Positions 52,001 through 60,413 of a DNA stretch of 64,000 nt are shown one piece after another. Below the pieces are notes generated by a model. It was not told the DNA's origin. It did no database searches and saw only the letters and a program-made list of their open reading frames with translations. Source of the stretch: JALYNX01 sp963749415 (GTDB lineage Bacteria > Actinomycetota > Acidimicrobiia > Spongiisociales > ZC4RG35); the NCBI GenBank assembly GCA_963749415.1, contig CAVVMG010000001.1, positions 2,418,001 through 2,482,000 of the forward strand, read 5' to 3'. How positions within the stretch are numbered: position 1 is the stretch's first letter; every line of letters starts with the position of its first letter. Both the position numbers and the translations under genes were made by a program.

Positions 52001-52666
52001 CGGACGGTCATGGGTGAGCGTGCCAGCGATCCACCCTATTTCGCCGGTCACCAATTCGGAGTCGAGGCGTTCATCCACTCTGTCCGACGTGATGGAGATC
52101 AGGCCAGATCTCGGGAGCTGTTGACCCGGATGGTCGACCGAGCGGAGGACGCGGTCGGTCCGCAGGGGGGCCAGATGTTCAAGGCGTGGGAGGCATGGAT
52201 CCGGGCCCGGGAAGGAGACATCGGCGAAGCACTCGATCGATTGGATCGACTCTCATCTCAAATGATGGTCAGGCCCTTCGTCGATGTAGTGAAGGCTGAA
52301 GTCCTCCTCGATGCTGGGCTCTCCCCTACTGCAGCCGACTTCATCAAGAGCTCACGGGAGTATGCCGCGTGGGCCGGTATCACCGGACTGCCGCCACATC
52401 TCGACCGGCTGGAGGCCGCTAGGGCCCTCGCCAACGGCGACTCTGAGGCAGCCATTGCGCTGCTCACCGCTGCTGCCACAACCTTCGACGGCCTCGGCGC
52501 GAAATGGGAGTTGGCTAGGACCAACCTCTGGCTGGCGGAGGCCCATATCGAAACCGGGAACCGAGACCCTGCCACCTCAGCCATCGAGTCGGCCCGGCCA
52601 TACCTGGACAGCCTGGGATCTCTGCTCGAGATCGAACGGGCCCGCTCCCTGCTGTCACGCCTCTGA
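49070..52666 (+). CDS. Zinc-ribbon, class III adenylate cyclase, AAA ATPase and TPR multidomain protein
   Basis: 1198 residues. Two zinc ribbons (CPQCGRSNPEGSQFCAECG, CRNCGANLPADARFCPSCG) at 1-47 precede a class III cyclase domain: Asp68 of FADVTGST and Asp112 in KFIGDAVMAVFG are the metal ligands, and NTGEVLANTN, TGDAVNAAARLQ complete the site. Lys108 and the Thr before GDAVN sit at adenine-specifying positions, suggesting cAMP. An AAA/STAND-type ATPase (GVAGVGKSRL) spans about 265-560 and a long helical TPR-like array fills the rest. It probably senses a signal through the array and makes cAMP in the cytosol. ATG start with no clear ribosome site. No transmembrane part. Confidence 0.87.
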   Translation: MNCPQCGRSNPEGSQFCAECGASLSGACRNCGANLPADARFCPSCGRPVDQVDGRTEERKVVTILFADVTGSTGLGERFDPEDLAQVMNAYFEAMRTEIEAEGGTVEKFIGDAVMAVFGVPVAHEDDPARALHAALKMLDRLVEVNKELTENQGVSLQMRVGVNTGEVLANTNPQPGQPMVTGDAVNAAARLQTLANPDQILVAERTAHAVRRFNFNEIGELQLRGKAVPVTAFELIGREAGASERGIPGLIAPMVGRDSELALLQSVFERTAGEHRPNLVTLYGVAGVGKSRLTREFIDWVRRTEPTPTVVGGRCLPYGDGVAYWPLAEILKDVAGIRDSDSTTEAFDRITSLGERILTPELTSDRPATVAALAHTMGVSDPRYPFADIDPREIRARTNAAWRSLFTALGETGPLVAVVEDIHWADPALLDILEELTEKVSGPLLIICPARPELTDRRSAWGGGRRNHTSIFLDPLTPEESDDLVGALLAIADLPETVRQAMMEKAEGNPFFLEEIIRHLIDQGHLVRHKNNWRAGPDLDRIEIPDTIQGVLAARIDLLDTLEKRVLQQAAVVGRTFWPSPVMRLLDGDGDEIGVILEHLEERELIQSRLGSALAGEPEFIFKHVLTREVAYESLPRRDRGAAHAAVATWIEDSTGDRGTELVELLAYHWGEAFHAAEDDPRTTTEHIENLRARSFVATLAASEASRGRAAIERATKLAEKAITLSRLPLERASAMNAMGMAALSNYDGDAAWFSLKEEADLLLANAPDERRQIARACARAVETPTRWPGSMKTLIPEDEVTRYIDIGLASLDPGDESEEMVRLLLARSMGLFAGWQPDEAQSEIIERSRAAAERAVDIAEAIGRVDLASAALDAVGSVEATLGNYRAYTEVLDRRLPLLDRMANPWEIGDALAMGAWNFAYIGDYRQARMLAEQGVAGAEGEALGVTVHNTAWLSYAEFWLGNWDRIVTDLASRVRTVMGERASDPPYFAGHQFGVEAFIHSVRRDGDQARSRELLTRMVDRAEDAVGPQGGQMFKAWEAWIRAREGDIGEALDRLDRLSSQMMVRPFVDVVKAEVLLDAGLSPTAADFIKSSREYAAWAGITGLPPHLDRLEAARALANGDSEAAIALLTAAATTFDGLGAKWELARTNLWLAEAHIETGNRDPATSAIESARPYLDSLGSLLEIERARSLLSRL

Positions 52667-52683
52667 TCGGGCTAGTCAACAGC

Positions 52684-54116
52684 TCAGTCGTTGGCGATGA
52701 ACACCGTCTTGTACTCGGTGTAGTGCTCCAGAGCGGCCATCCCCTGCTCTCGGCCTATGCCCGAGGCCTTGACCCCACCGAACGGCGCCTCGATGTGGAC
52801 AGACGACGAGGAGTTGATCGAGAGCATCCCGGTTTCCACGCCTCGGGCAACTCGCAGTGCCGCGGCCGATGTCCCGGGTCCAGATCGAGCCGGAGAGGCC
52901 GTAGATCGAGTCGTTGGCCAGAGCTATCGCTTCTTCTTCCCCCTCGAATGCCGTGATGGCGACGACCGGTCCGAAGATCTCTTCCTGCACGATGCGCATC
53001 CCCGGGCGTGCCCCGCTGAACACGGCCGGTGACAGGAAATTGCCGACATCGCCGACCCGCTCCCCACCGGTGAGCAGCGTTGCCCCCTCTTCCTCGCCGA
53101 TGTGGAGGTATCCCTCGACGCTCTCTCGTTGCAGCGGGGTGATCAGTGGGCCCATGTCGGTCGCCTCGTCGGCGGTGTCTCCGACGACGAGGGACTGCGC
53201 CCGCTCGGTGAAGCGGTCGGTGAACTCCTCAACGACCTCCTTGTCGACCAGCAGCCTGCTCCGGGCACAACAGTCCTGGCCCGCGTTGTCGTAAACGGAG
53301 AAGATGGAGGACTCGACGCAGACATCGAGGTCGGCGTCGGAGAAGACGATGTTGGCCGACTTGCCGCCGAGCTCCAGCGAGACTCTCCGAATATCCGGCG
53401 CCGCGGCGGCCATGACCTGCGAGCCCACCTCGGTGGAGCCGGTGAATGAGATCTTGGCGACCTTGGGATGGCGAACGAGTGCCTCCCCTGCTTCCGAGCC
53501 CCGCCCCGTAACCACGTTGAACACACCGGGCGGAAGCCCGGCCTCCACGCGCGAGCTCCGCGAGTGCGATCGCGGTCAGTGGGGTCACTTCCGCCGGTTT
53601 GGCGACCAGGGAATTGCCCATGGCCAGAGCGGGTGCTGCCTTCCAGCTCAGGATCAACATCGGGAAGTTCCAGGGGGTGATGGCCGCGCACACGCCGATC
53701 GGCTCGCGGAAGGTCATCAGCGTGCCATTGGCGTTGCCCGGGATGGTCTGCCCGTGGAACTTGTCGACTGCCCCGGCGTAGAAGTCGAAGGTCGTGGCAA
53801 CGGCACCGATCTCGCCGCGGGCGGCGCTGATCGGCTTGCCGGCGTTGGTCGACTCGAGAACGGCGAGTCGTTCCTGGTCGCGCCGGATCAGGTCGGCGAT
53901 GCCTCGCAGCACGTCACGGCGCTCTCGCACCGGCGCCCGCCTCCATACCCCCTCCTCGTAGCGGTCGCGGGCAACCGTCACCGCCCGATCGACATCGCTC
54001 GCCGAGGCCCGGCTCACCGTCCCGATCTGCTGCCCGGTCGCCGGGTTGAAGATCTGCGCCTCACCGGCTGCGCCGGGTGTCGGCGCCCCATCGACGAATG
54101 AGTGGTGCTCGCTCAC
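52684..54116 (-). pseudogene. Aldehyde dehydrogenase, interrupted by two +1 frameshifts (probably intact in the organism)
   Basis: Three frame segments assemble one normal protein of about 476 residues. The first covers SEHHSFVDGAPTPG through AAITPWNFPMLILSWK; the second starts EAGLPPGVFNVVTG and includes SLELGGKSANIVF, with the catalytic Cys in NAGQDCCARSRLLVD; the third starts ALRVARGVETGMLSIN and ends TVFIAND. The switches are in CTCGCGCGTGGAG near 53545 and GGCCGCGGCACTGCG near 52861, each removable as one base. It oxidises aldehydes with NAD(P). GTG start overlaps the SDR stop (GTGA); last gene of the glnA-SDR-ALDH operon. ALDH and SDR would together oxidise an alcohol to an acid. Confidence 0.88.
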
Positions 54117-54893
54117 TCCGGCGTGACGTAGGCGGCGGTTATCCCCCCGTCGACCACGAATTCGGTGCCGGTGACGTACGAGGAGTCGTCGCTGGCGAGC
54201 CAGAGTGCTGCTTTGGCCATCTCGGCGGCCTCCCCGAAGCGGCCCATCGGGATGTGGACCAGCCTCCGCTCCTTCTTCTCATCGGTGTCGAGGAACTTCA
54301 TGAGGAGCTCGGTGCGCAATGGGCCCGGGCACAGGGCATTGACCCGGATGTTCTCCCGAGCGTGGACCACGGCCAGCTCACGCGTCATGGCCAGCACCGC
54401 GCCCTTCGAGGCGGTGTAGGCCACCTGCGGGCGTGGCTGCGCCGAGAAGGGCGACGAACGATGCGGTGTTGATGATCGAGCCTCCGCCGGCGCGTCTCAG
54501 AGCCGGGATCCCGTATTTGCACCCGAGGAACACACCCTTGGCGTTGATGTCCATGGTGAGATCCCAGATCTTCTCCTCGGTGGAGACTGCGTCGTCGTCG
54601 TCGGAATGCATGATCCCGGCGTTGTTGAACATCACGTCGAGCCTGCCGAAATGGCGCTCGGCGGCGTTCACCATCGCCTCGCTGTCCTCGGCCGACGAGA
54701 CATCGGCACGGTGGGATTCGGCCGCGCCGCCGGCGGAGACGACCTGGTCGACGGTTTCGGCGAGCGCCTCTTCGTTCACGTCCACGGCAAGTACCGATGC
54801 CCCCTCGGCGGCGAAGAGAAGCGAGGTCTCCCTGCCGATCCCGGAGCCGGCTCCGGTGATCAACGCCACCTTCCCGCCAAGCCGTTCGCTCAT
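54113..54893 (-). pseudogene. Short-chain dehydrogenase/reductase, interrupted by a +1 frameshift (probably intact in the organism)
   Basis: The first frame, from ATG, contains ALITGAGSGIGRETSLLFA (TGxxxGxG), the NADP-binding region ending VLAVDVNEE, and VMFNNAGIMH (NNAG). It ends GSIINTASFVALLGAATP. The second frame resumes QVAYTASKGAVLAMTREL with the catalytic YxxxK, and finishes YVTGTEFVVDGGITAA. One extra C in ACGCCCGCAGG near 54425-54432 separates them; the joined protein has about 260 residues, normal for the family. It oxidises an alcohol using NAD(P). ATG overlaps the glnA-like stop (ATGA). Located between a ligase and an aldehyde dehydrogenase, an alcohol-to-aldehyde step in amine breakdown is likely. 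Confidence 0.86.
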
Positions 54894-56269
54894 ATCCGCT
54901 CGAAGTATCGCCAACGCTCCCAGTCGGTGACCGAGTTGTCGAAAGCGCTCTGCTCCACGCGGAAGAAATGGGAGTAGTGCTCCTGGACGTCGGCCCCGAA
55001 CGAATCGCGCACGAAATCGGACGACTCGAAGAGGTCGATGGCATCACGGAGTGTGTAGGGGACCCGAGGCAGCTCACGGGCCTGGTAGACGTCGCCCTCG
55101 AAGATCTCGGGCGGGTCGATCTGGTTGGCGATCCCGTCCAGCCCAGCCGCAAGCACCGCCGAGTAGGCCAGGTAGGGGTTGGCGTCGGCACCCGGGATCC
55201 GGCACTCGATCCGCAGGCTCTGATCGTGACCAACCACCCGGAAGCCGGCGGTCCGGTTGTCGTAGCTCCAGCCAAGCCGGGTCGGCGCCCATGATGCGTC
55301 CTGATACCGCTTGTAGGAGTTGATCGTGGGGGCGAAGAACACCATGAGCTCGGGGACATGGGACATCCAACCCCCGAGGAACCACTTGAAGGTGTCCGAG
55401 CCGTGGACCGGCCCGAATACCTGGTCACCCGGGAACGCGCTGTCCTTCCCGTTCCAGAGGCTGACGTGGAGATGACAGGACGACCCGGCCTCGGTCATGT
55501 CGGGCTTTGCCATGAAGGTGATGGAGACCCCGGTTTGATCGGCGATCTCCTTCATCGCCTGTTTCATGATGGTGTGCCGGTCGGCCATCTCGAGGAGCTC
55601 GGCGTACCGGATGTTCATCTCGTGCTGGCCTCGGCCCCACTCCCCCTTCGAGTTCTCCACAGGGATCCCCGACGCCGACAGGTGACGGCGGACCTGGCCG
55701 TTGTAGAACTCCTCCCGGGTCCCCTGAAGCAGGTGGTAGTCCTCGATGTACCAGCCGGCCGGCCGCATCGACTGATATCGCTTCTCGGCCGCCTCCCGAT
55801 ACGAATCCTCGAACAGGAAGAACTCCAGCTCTGACGCGCCCATTGCCGTGAACCCCGAGCCGTAGGCCTTCTCCAGCTGCCGACGCAGGATGGTGCGGGG
55901 GGCCACGGTCACCCGGTCGTGGGACCGGGGGTCCTCGAGATCGCAGAGGACGAAGGCGGTGCGATCCAGCCAGGTCGCGGTGCGCAGCGTCGTCAGGTCG
56001 GGGACCATGTGGAAGTCTCCGTATCCCAGCTCCCAGTTGGCGTAGGTGTAACCGGGGACGGGTTCCATCTCCATGTCAACGGTGAGCAGGTAGTCGCAGC
56101 CGTGGGTCCCGTGATCTGAGATCTCATCGATGAAATGGTGGGCATCGAATCGCTTGCCGTGGACCCGCCCGTAGTGGTCGGTGAACGCCACCACCACGGT
56201 GTCGATGTCACCGGCCTCGACGCTGGCCGCCAACTCGTCACTGCTGATCATCCCACGCAACCCAGCCAT
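54890..56269 (-). CDS. Glutamine synthetase-family gamma-glutamyl ligase (PuuA/GlnA4-like)
   Basis: 459 residues. The N-terminal beta-grasp region has VVVAFTDHYGRVHGKRFD and YLLTVDMEMEPVPGYTYANW. Catalytic-domain motifs are GASELEFFLFEDSYREA (metal Glu), ENSKGEWGRGQHEMNIRYAE (Glu, His), TEAGSSCHLHVSLWNG and FRVVGHDQSLRIECRIPGADANPY. It lacks the adenylylation and central features of a nitrogen-assimilating GlnA and matches the gamma-glutamylpolyamine/ethanolamide branch. Reaction: glutamate plus an amine plus ATP gives a gamma-glutamyl amide. First gene of an operon with SDR and ALDH, and divergent from an ethanolamine-type permease. ATG start. Confidence 0.85.
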   Translation of the reverse strand: MAGLRGMISSDELAASVEAGDIDTVVVAFTDHYGRVHGKRFDAHHFIDEISDHGTHGCDYLLTVDMEMEPVPGYTYANWELGYGDFHMVPDLTTLRTATWLDRTAFVLCDLEDPRSHDRVTVAPRTILRRQLEKAYGSGFTAMGASELEFFLFEDSYREAAEKRYQSMRPAGWYIEDYHLLQGTREEFYNGQVRRHLSASGIPVENSKGEWGRGQHEMNIRYAELLEMADRHTIMKQAMKEIADQTGVSITFMAKPDMTEAGSSCHLHVSLWNGKDSAFPGDQVFGPVHGSDTFKWFLGGWMSHVPELMVFFAPTINSYKRYQDASWAPTRLGWSYDNRTAGFRVVGHDQSLRIECRIPGADANPYLAYSAVLAAGLDGIANQIDPPEIFEGDVYQARELPRVPYTLRDAIDLFESSDFVRDSFGADVQEHYSHFFRVEQSAFDNSVTDWERWRYFERI

Positions 56270-56339
56270 ACGATCTTGCTCCTGGTAACGGCTTCGGACC
56301 TGGGGCAGAGAGTAGGCAATCGAGCTGCTCCCGCTGCCC

Positions 56340-56355
56340 CTGAACGGGGGTTCAG
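56340..56355. promoter_or_regulatory. Palindrome in the glnA-like/permease divergent promoter region
   Basis: CTGAAC-GGGG-GTTCAG, perfect 6-base arms, in the 162-base gap between the two divergent start codons. A repressor or activator of the amine genes could bind here and control both directions. No regulator gene is adjacent. Nothing else in the gap stands out beyond a GAAGGGAGG ribosome site for the permease. Confidence 0.45.
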
Positions 56356-56431
56356 AAATAGGCCAATGCAGGCGACACCGCGCCGGGCGCCCTTCCTAAT
56401 CTCCCCCGGTATCCGAAGGGAGGTACGTCTC

Positions 56432-57952
56432 ATGTCGACCGAAAAGAAGGTCGGCTCGGTCACCTATCGCGACGTCGACCAGGGCTACTTCGAGAAGCGG
56501 GGCCTGAAGCGACACGCCGGTGTCTGGATGCTGTGGGCCCTCGGAGTCGCAGCCGTCATCTCTGGCGACTTCTCGGGTTGGAACATCGGTCTCGATGTTG
56601 GCGGATTCGGCGGCCTTCTGATCGCCACCATCGCCATCACGATCATGTACATCGGGCTCTGCTACTCGATCGCCGAGATGTCGCCGGCGTTGCCGCACAC
56701 CGGTGGCGCCTATTCGTTTGCTCGTTCGGCGATGGGTCCCTGGGGTGGGTTCATCACCGGGCTCGCCGAGAACATCGAGTATGTGGTGACCCCGGTGGTG
56801 GTGGTGTACTTCGCCTCGATCTACGCCCAGAGTGTGTTCCTCGAGTTGTTCGAGCTGGATGTCGCCCTGCCGATCTGGTGGGTGATCTTCTACGTGATCT
56901 TCGTCGGGCTCAACATCATCGGGATCGAGGCCACCATGCGGTTCTCGGTTGTGATCGCGGTGATCTCGCTCGCGGTGCTGGCGGTTTTCTTCGTGATCGC
57001 GATCCCGGAATTCGATGCATCGCTGTTGACCAACATCGCCGCAGATGAAGGCGGGACCTCCTTCCTCCCCTTTGGGGTCGCTGGGGTCTTTGCTGCCTTG
57101 CCGTTTGCCATCTGGTTCTACCTGGCGATCGAGGAGTTGCCCCTCGCTGCCGAGGAGTCGATGGACCCGAAGCGGGACGTGCCCCGGGGCACGATGTGGG
57201 GACTGTGGACCCTGGTGATCACCGGGATGGGCGTCCTCTTCCTCAACACCGGAGTCGGTGGTGGGGCCGAAGGCATACGTCTCTCCGGAGAGCCCTTGCT
57301 CGACGGATTCCGCGCCGTCCTGGGAAGCGACACCAGCGCTGCTGTCCTTGGGCTGTTTGCATTGACGGGGCTGATCGCCAGCTTCCACACCATCATCTAT
57401 GCCTACGGGCGGAACATCTACTCGCTGTCCCGGGCCGGCTATTTCCCGCATTGGATGTCGGTTACGCATGGGAAGCGGAAGACCCCATATGTCGCATTGC
57501 TGCTCGGGGGTGTGGTCGGCCTGGCGCTGGCGTTCCTCCTCGACAGCCAGTACGAGTCCGGAGGCACGGCCGGAGCGGCGCTACTCAGCATGGCGGTGTT
57601 CGGAGCGGTGATCTCCTACTTCATGCAGATGCTGTCCTTCATCCGGCTGCGCTCGAAGATGCCCAATATCGAGCGCCCCTACAGGAGCCCGGTTGGGGTC
57701 TTCGGAGCCGGGGTGGCCGCCTTGATCGCACTCGTGTCGCTGGTGGCGTTGTTCCTAAATGACGCGTATCTCCCCGGGGTCTACGGGGTGGCCATCTGGT
57801 TCGTGATCGGCCTCCTCTACTTCGGGCTATCCGGGCGCAACAAGCTGGTGCTCTCCCCTGAAGAGGAATTCGCCATGACCCAGGGACAGCACGGAGACCC
57901 CGGGGCAGAGGGTTACGGGACGACCCAGGTGGCAGACACCACCGAGGCCTGA
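56432..57952 (+). CDS. APC-superfamily permease, ethanolamine type
   Basis: 506 residues with about 12 membrane helices. The start reads VISGDFSGWNIGLDVGGFGG, the helix-1 signature of the ethanolamine permease branch (ISGDF.GWN.GL). FAISIYA-like spans and SFHTIIYAYGRNIYSLSRAG mark the second half. It imports amines or amino acids across the inner membrane with a cation. ATG with GGGAGG eight bases upstream. Divergent from the glnA-like gene. It could also carry putrescine or another amine; ethanolamine is preferred because of the family signature and the SDR/ALDH neighbours. A hairpin follows the gene. Confidence 0.83.
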   Translation: MSTEKKVGSVTYRDVDQGYFEKRGLKRHAGVWMLWALGVAAVISGDFSGWNIGLDVGGFGGLLIATIAITIMYIGLCYSIAEMSPALPHTGGAYSFARSAMGPWGGFITGLAENIEYVVTPVVVVYFASIYAQSVFLELFELDVALPIWWVIFYVIFVGLNIIGIEATMRFSVVIAVISLAVLAVFFVIAIPEFDASLLTNIAADEGGTSFLPFGVAGVFAALPFAIWFYLAIEELPLAAEESMDPKRDVPRGTMWGLWTLVITGMGVLFLNTGVGGGAEGIRLSGEPLLDGFRAVLGSDTSAAVLGLFALTGLIASFHTIIYAYGRNIYSLSRAGYFPHWMSVTHGKRKTPYVALLLGGVVGLALAFLLDSQYESGGTAGAALLSMAVFGAVISYFMQMLSFIRLRSKMPNIERPYRSPVGVFGAGVAALIALVSLVALFLNDAYLPGVYGVAIWFVIGLLYFGLSGRNKLVLSPEEEFAMTQGQHGDPGAEGYGTTQVADTTEA

Positions 57953-57970
57953 CCGCAGATATCGCAATCA

Positions 57971-57995
57971 GGGGGCCCGGCCGTGCCGGGCCCCC
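57971..57995. terminator. Stem-loop terminator after the permease
   Basis: GGGGGCCCGGC-CGT-GCCGGGCCCCC, a perfect 11-bp GC-only stem with a 3-base loop, 18 bases after the permease stop. It lacks a T-run. It separates the permease from the potADBC transcript. Confidence 0.7.
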
Positions 57996-58069
57996 CATTC
58001 CTACTCAGGACGAATCCGGGCGTGGTCGTGGGCCCGGCACCGATAGCCTCCGCGACCGAGGTCGCTCGC

Positions 58070-59176
58070 GTGCCCAGTGCTGTACATCTCGACAACGTTT
58101 CCAAGCTCTTCGGCGAAGTCTCAGCGGTCGACGGAGTGACTTTGGACATCGCCGACGGGGAGTTCTTCTCCATGCTCGGCCCATCCGGGAGCGGGAAGAC
58201 CACCTGCCTCCGGATGATCGCCGGTTTCGAGATCCCCACTTCGGGCAGCGTCTCGCTTCACGGCCGCGATGTCACCGGGATCCCGCCCTACGACCGTGAC
58301 GTGAACACCGTGTTCCAGGACTACGCCCTTTTTCCCCACATGACGGTCGCCGAGAACGTCGGGTATGGCCCCATGGTGCGAAAGGTCGGCGATTCCGAGC
58401 GAGAGGACCGGATCGCCAAGGCCCTGGCCATGGTGCATCTCGACAGTTTCGCGGCTCGGAAGCCGAACCAACTGTCCGGGGGGCAGAGGCAGCGGGTGGC
58501 CCTGGCCCGAGCGTTGATCAACCGCCCCTCCGTCCTCCTGCTCGACGAGCCCTTGGGGGCGCTCGACCTCAAGCTGCGGCAGGCGATGCAGTTGGAGCTC
58601 AAGACCCTGCAGCGGGAGGTAGGCATCACCTTCATCTACGTGACCCACGACCAAGAGGAGGCGCTGACGATGAGCGACCGCCTCGCGGTCTTCAATCACG
58701 GTCGGGTGGAACAGGTGGGAACGCCCTCCGACGTATACGAGAACCCACGCAACTCCTTCGTCGCCGGGTTCGTAGGCACCTCGAACGTGATGTCCGGAGC
58801 CCTGGCCCAACGGGTGATGGGATCATCGGCGCCATTCACGGTCCGACCGGAGAAGATCAGCGTCGAGGAGCCGGGCTCTCCACTGGCAGGCGATCGAGCC
58901 GCGGTCGATGGGACTGTGGCCGAGGCGGTCTACCTCGGGATGTACACCAGGTACCGGGTCGACGTGGGAGGGGCTGTCATCGAGGTGGCGGCACAGAACA
59001 CCGCGACCGACCACAGCGACGCCCAGCGTCAGATCGGCAGGCCGGTGAGGCTGACATGGATGAAGAGTTCGTGCCGACCGCTCGAGGAGGGCCCTCGAGA
59101 CGGAGAGCCGGATGAGAGGGCCCCGGCGCTGACCGGGGTCGGGAACAGAACCCCAGAGGAGGAAGACATCGAATGA
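58070..59176 (+). CDS. potA: Polyamine ABC transporter ATP-binding protein (PotA-like)
   Basis: 368 residues. Walker A GPSGSGKTT, Q-loop VFQDYALFPHMTV, signature LSGGQRQRVALARAL, Walker B SVLLLDEPLGALDLKLR and H-loop VTHDQEEAL are all standard. The C-terminal TOBE-like region starts at about 250 (FTVRPEKISVEEPG) as in PotA and related CUT1/PotA ATPases. It drives uptake of spermidine/putrescine by the adjacent permeases. GTG start preceded by GAGG eight bases upstream; a GTG at 58022 in the same frame is an alternative. Overlaps the binding-protein gene (ATGA). Confidence 0.88.
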   Translation: MPSAVHLDNVSKLFGEVSAVDGVTLDIADGEFFSMLGPSGSGKTTCLRMIAGFEIPTSGSVSLHGRDVTGIPPYDRDVNTVFQDYALFPHMTVAENVGYGPMVRKVGDSEREDRIAKALAMVHLDSFAARKPNQLSGGQRQRVALARALINRPSVLLLDEPLGALDLKLRQAMQLELKTLQREVGITFIYVTHDQEEALTMSDRLAVFNHGRVEQVGTPSDVYENPRNSFVAGFVGTSNVMSGALAQRVMGSSAPFTVRPEKISVEEPGSPLAGDRAAVDGTVAEAVYLGMYTRYRVDVGGAVIEVAAQNTATDHSDAQRQIGRPVRLTWMKSSCRPLEEGPRDGEPDERAPALTGVGNRTPEEEDIE

Positions 59177-60360
59177 GATCACGAAAGCTGATGCTCCTGA
59201 TCACGGCGATCGCCCTGCTGGCGACCGCCTGTACCGGCTCAGCGGACGATGAAGGCTCCGAGCTGCCGACCGAGGTCGGTGAAGGCGAGGGGAGTGTCGT
59301 CATCGTCTCCTGGGCGGGCTACATCGAGCGAGGGGACACCGATCCGGCGTACGACTGGGTGACCCAGTTCGAAGAAGACACCGGGTGTGCGGTCGAGAAC
59401 AAGGTCGCGGGCACCTCGGACGAGATGGTGGCGCTGATGACAGGATCGGACGAGTACGACCTGGTCACAGCATCGGGTGACTCGAGCCTCAGGCTGATTG
59501 CAGGCGGGAGCGTCCAGGAGGTCAACATCGACTTGATCGAGAGTTGGGACACGGTCGACCCCAGGCTCCAGGACGCCGAATGGCACACCGTCGAAGGCCG
59601 GCACTATGGAGTTCCCTACTCCTCCGGTTTCAACGTCCTCGGTTTCAACACCGAGGTCTTCGGCGACACCCCTCCCGACTCGTGGAGCGTGGTCTTCGAA
59701 GAGACGACTCTCCCTGACGGCGAGTCGAATGCGGGTCGGATCCAGGCCTACGACGGGCCGATCTACATCGCCGACGCCGCCCTCTATCTGAGTGCCACGC
59801 AGCCGGATCTCGGGATCGAGGACCCATATCAGCTGAACACCGAGCAGTACGAGGCGGCCCTCAACCTGCTTCGCCAACAGCGTGAGTTGGTCGGCCGCTA
59901 CTGGCACGACGCCTTCATCCAGATCGACGACTTCACCAACGAAGGCGTAGCCGCCTCATCGACGTGGCCTTTCCAGACCAACGTCCTCCAGGCGGGCGGG
60001 GCACCGATCGACAAAGTGGTGCCGGTCGAAGGAGCGACCGGGTGGGCGGATACCACGATGATGAGCTCCAACGCACCACACCCCAACTGCGCGTACATGT
60101 GGATGGAGTGGTCGTTGAATCCCAAGCTCCAGGGGGACCTGGCGGCCTGGTTCGGCACCGTGCCGGCGGTTCCTGCAGCCTGCGAGGGCAACGAGCTGCT
60201 CGGCCCCGACGGTTGCGCCAACAACGGGAGCGAGTCCTTCGACGAGATCCTGTTCTGGAAGACGCCGACGGACGACTGCAACGGGACCGCGGATCCGGGG
60301 GCTTGCGTCCCCTACCACGAGTGGGTCACCGACTACCTGGCAGTGATCGGCGGCCGCTGA
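59173..60360 (+). CDS. potD: Polyamine ABC transporter substrate-binding lipoprotein (PotD-like)
   Basis: 395 residues. A lipoprotein signal (LLITAIALLATACTGS) ends in a lipobox with Cys near 20. The mature part has VIVSWAGYIERGDTDP at the start and VPYSSGFNVLGFNTEVF near 150, the spermidine/putrescine-binding fold. Cysteines toward the C-terminus (CEGNELLGPDGC, DDCNGTADPGAC) suggest extra disulfides not usual in PotD. It captures polyamine or a similar amine outside the membrane and delivers it to PotBC. ATG by overlap with potA. A stem-loop follows before potB. Confidence 0.88.
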   Translation: MRSRKLMLLITAIALLATACTGSADDEGSELPTEVGEGEGSVVIVSWAGYIERGDTDPAYDWVTQFEEDTGCAVENKVAGTSDEMVALMTGSDEYDLVTASGDSSLRLIAGGSVQEVNIDLIESWDTVDPRLQDAEWHTVEGRHYGVPYSSGFNVLGFNTEVFGDTPPDSWSVVFEETTLPDGESNAGRIQAYDGPIYIADAALYLSATQPDLGIEDPYQLNTEQYEAALNLLRQQRELVGRYWHDAFIQIDDFTNEGVAASSTWPFQTNVLQAGGAPIDKVVPVEGATGWADTTMMSSNAPHPNCAYMWMEWSLNPKLQGDLAAWFGTVPAVPAACEGNELLGPDGCANNGSESFDEILFWKTPTDDCNGTADPGACVPYHEWVTDYLAVIGGR

Positions 60361-60373
60361 TACGACGCATCGG

Positions 60374-60401
60374 ACCGGGTGGCCCCCACGGGCCACCCGG
60401 T
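60374..60401 (+). terminator. Stem-loop between potD and potB (processing or attenuating)
   Basis: ACCGGGTGGCC-CCCACG-GGCCACCCGGT, perfect 11-bp stem and 6-base loop, in the 53-base gap of an otherwise continuous operon. Such hairpins after binding-protein genes stabilise the upstream mRNA and reduce permease levels. Confidence 0.65.
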
Positions 60402-60413
60402 TCGGGCTCTCCG

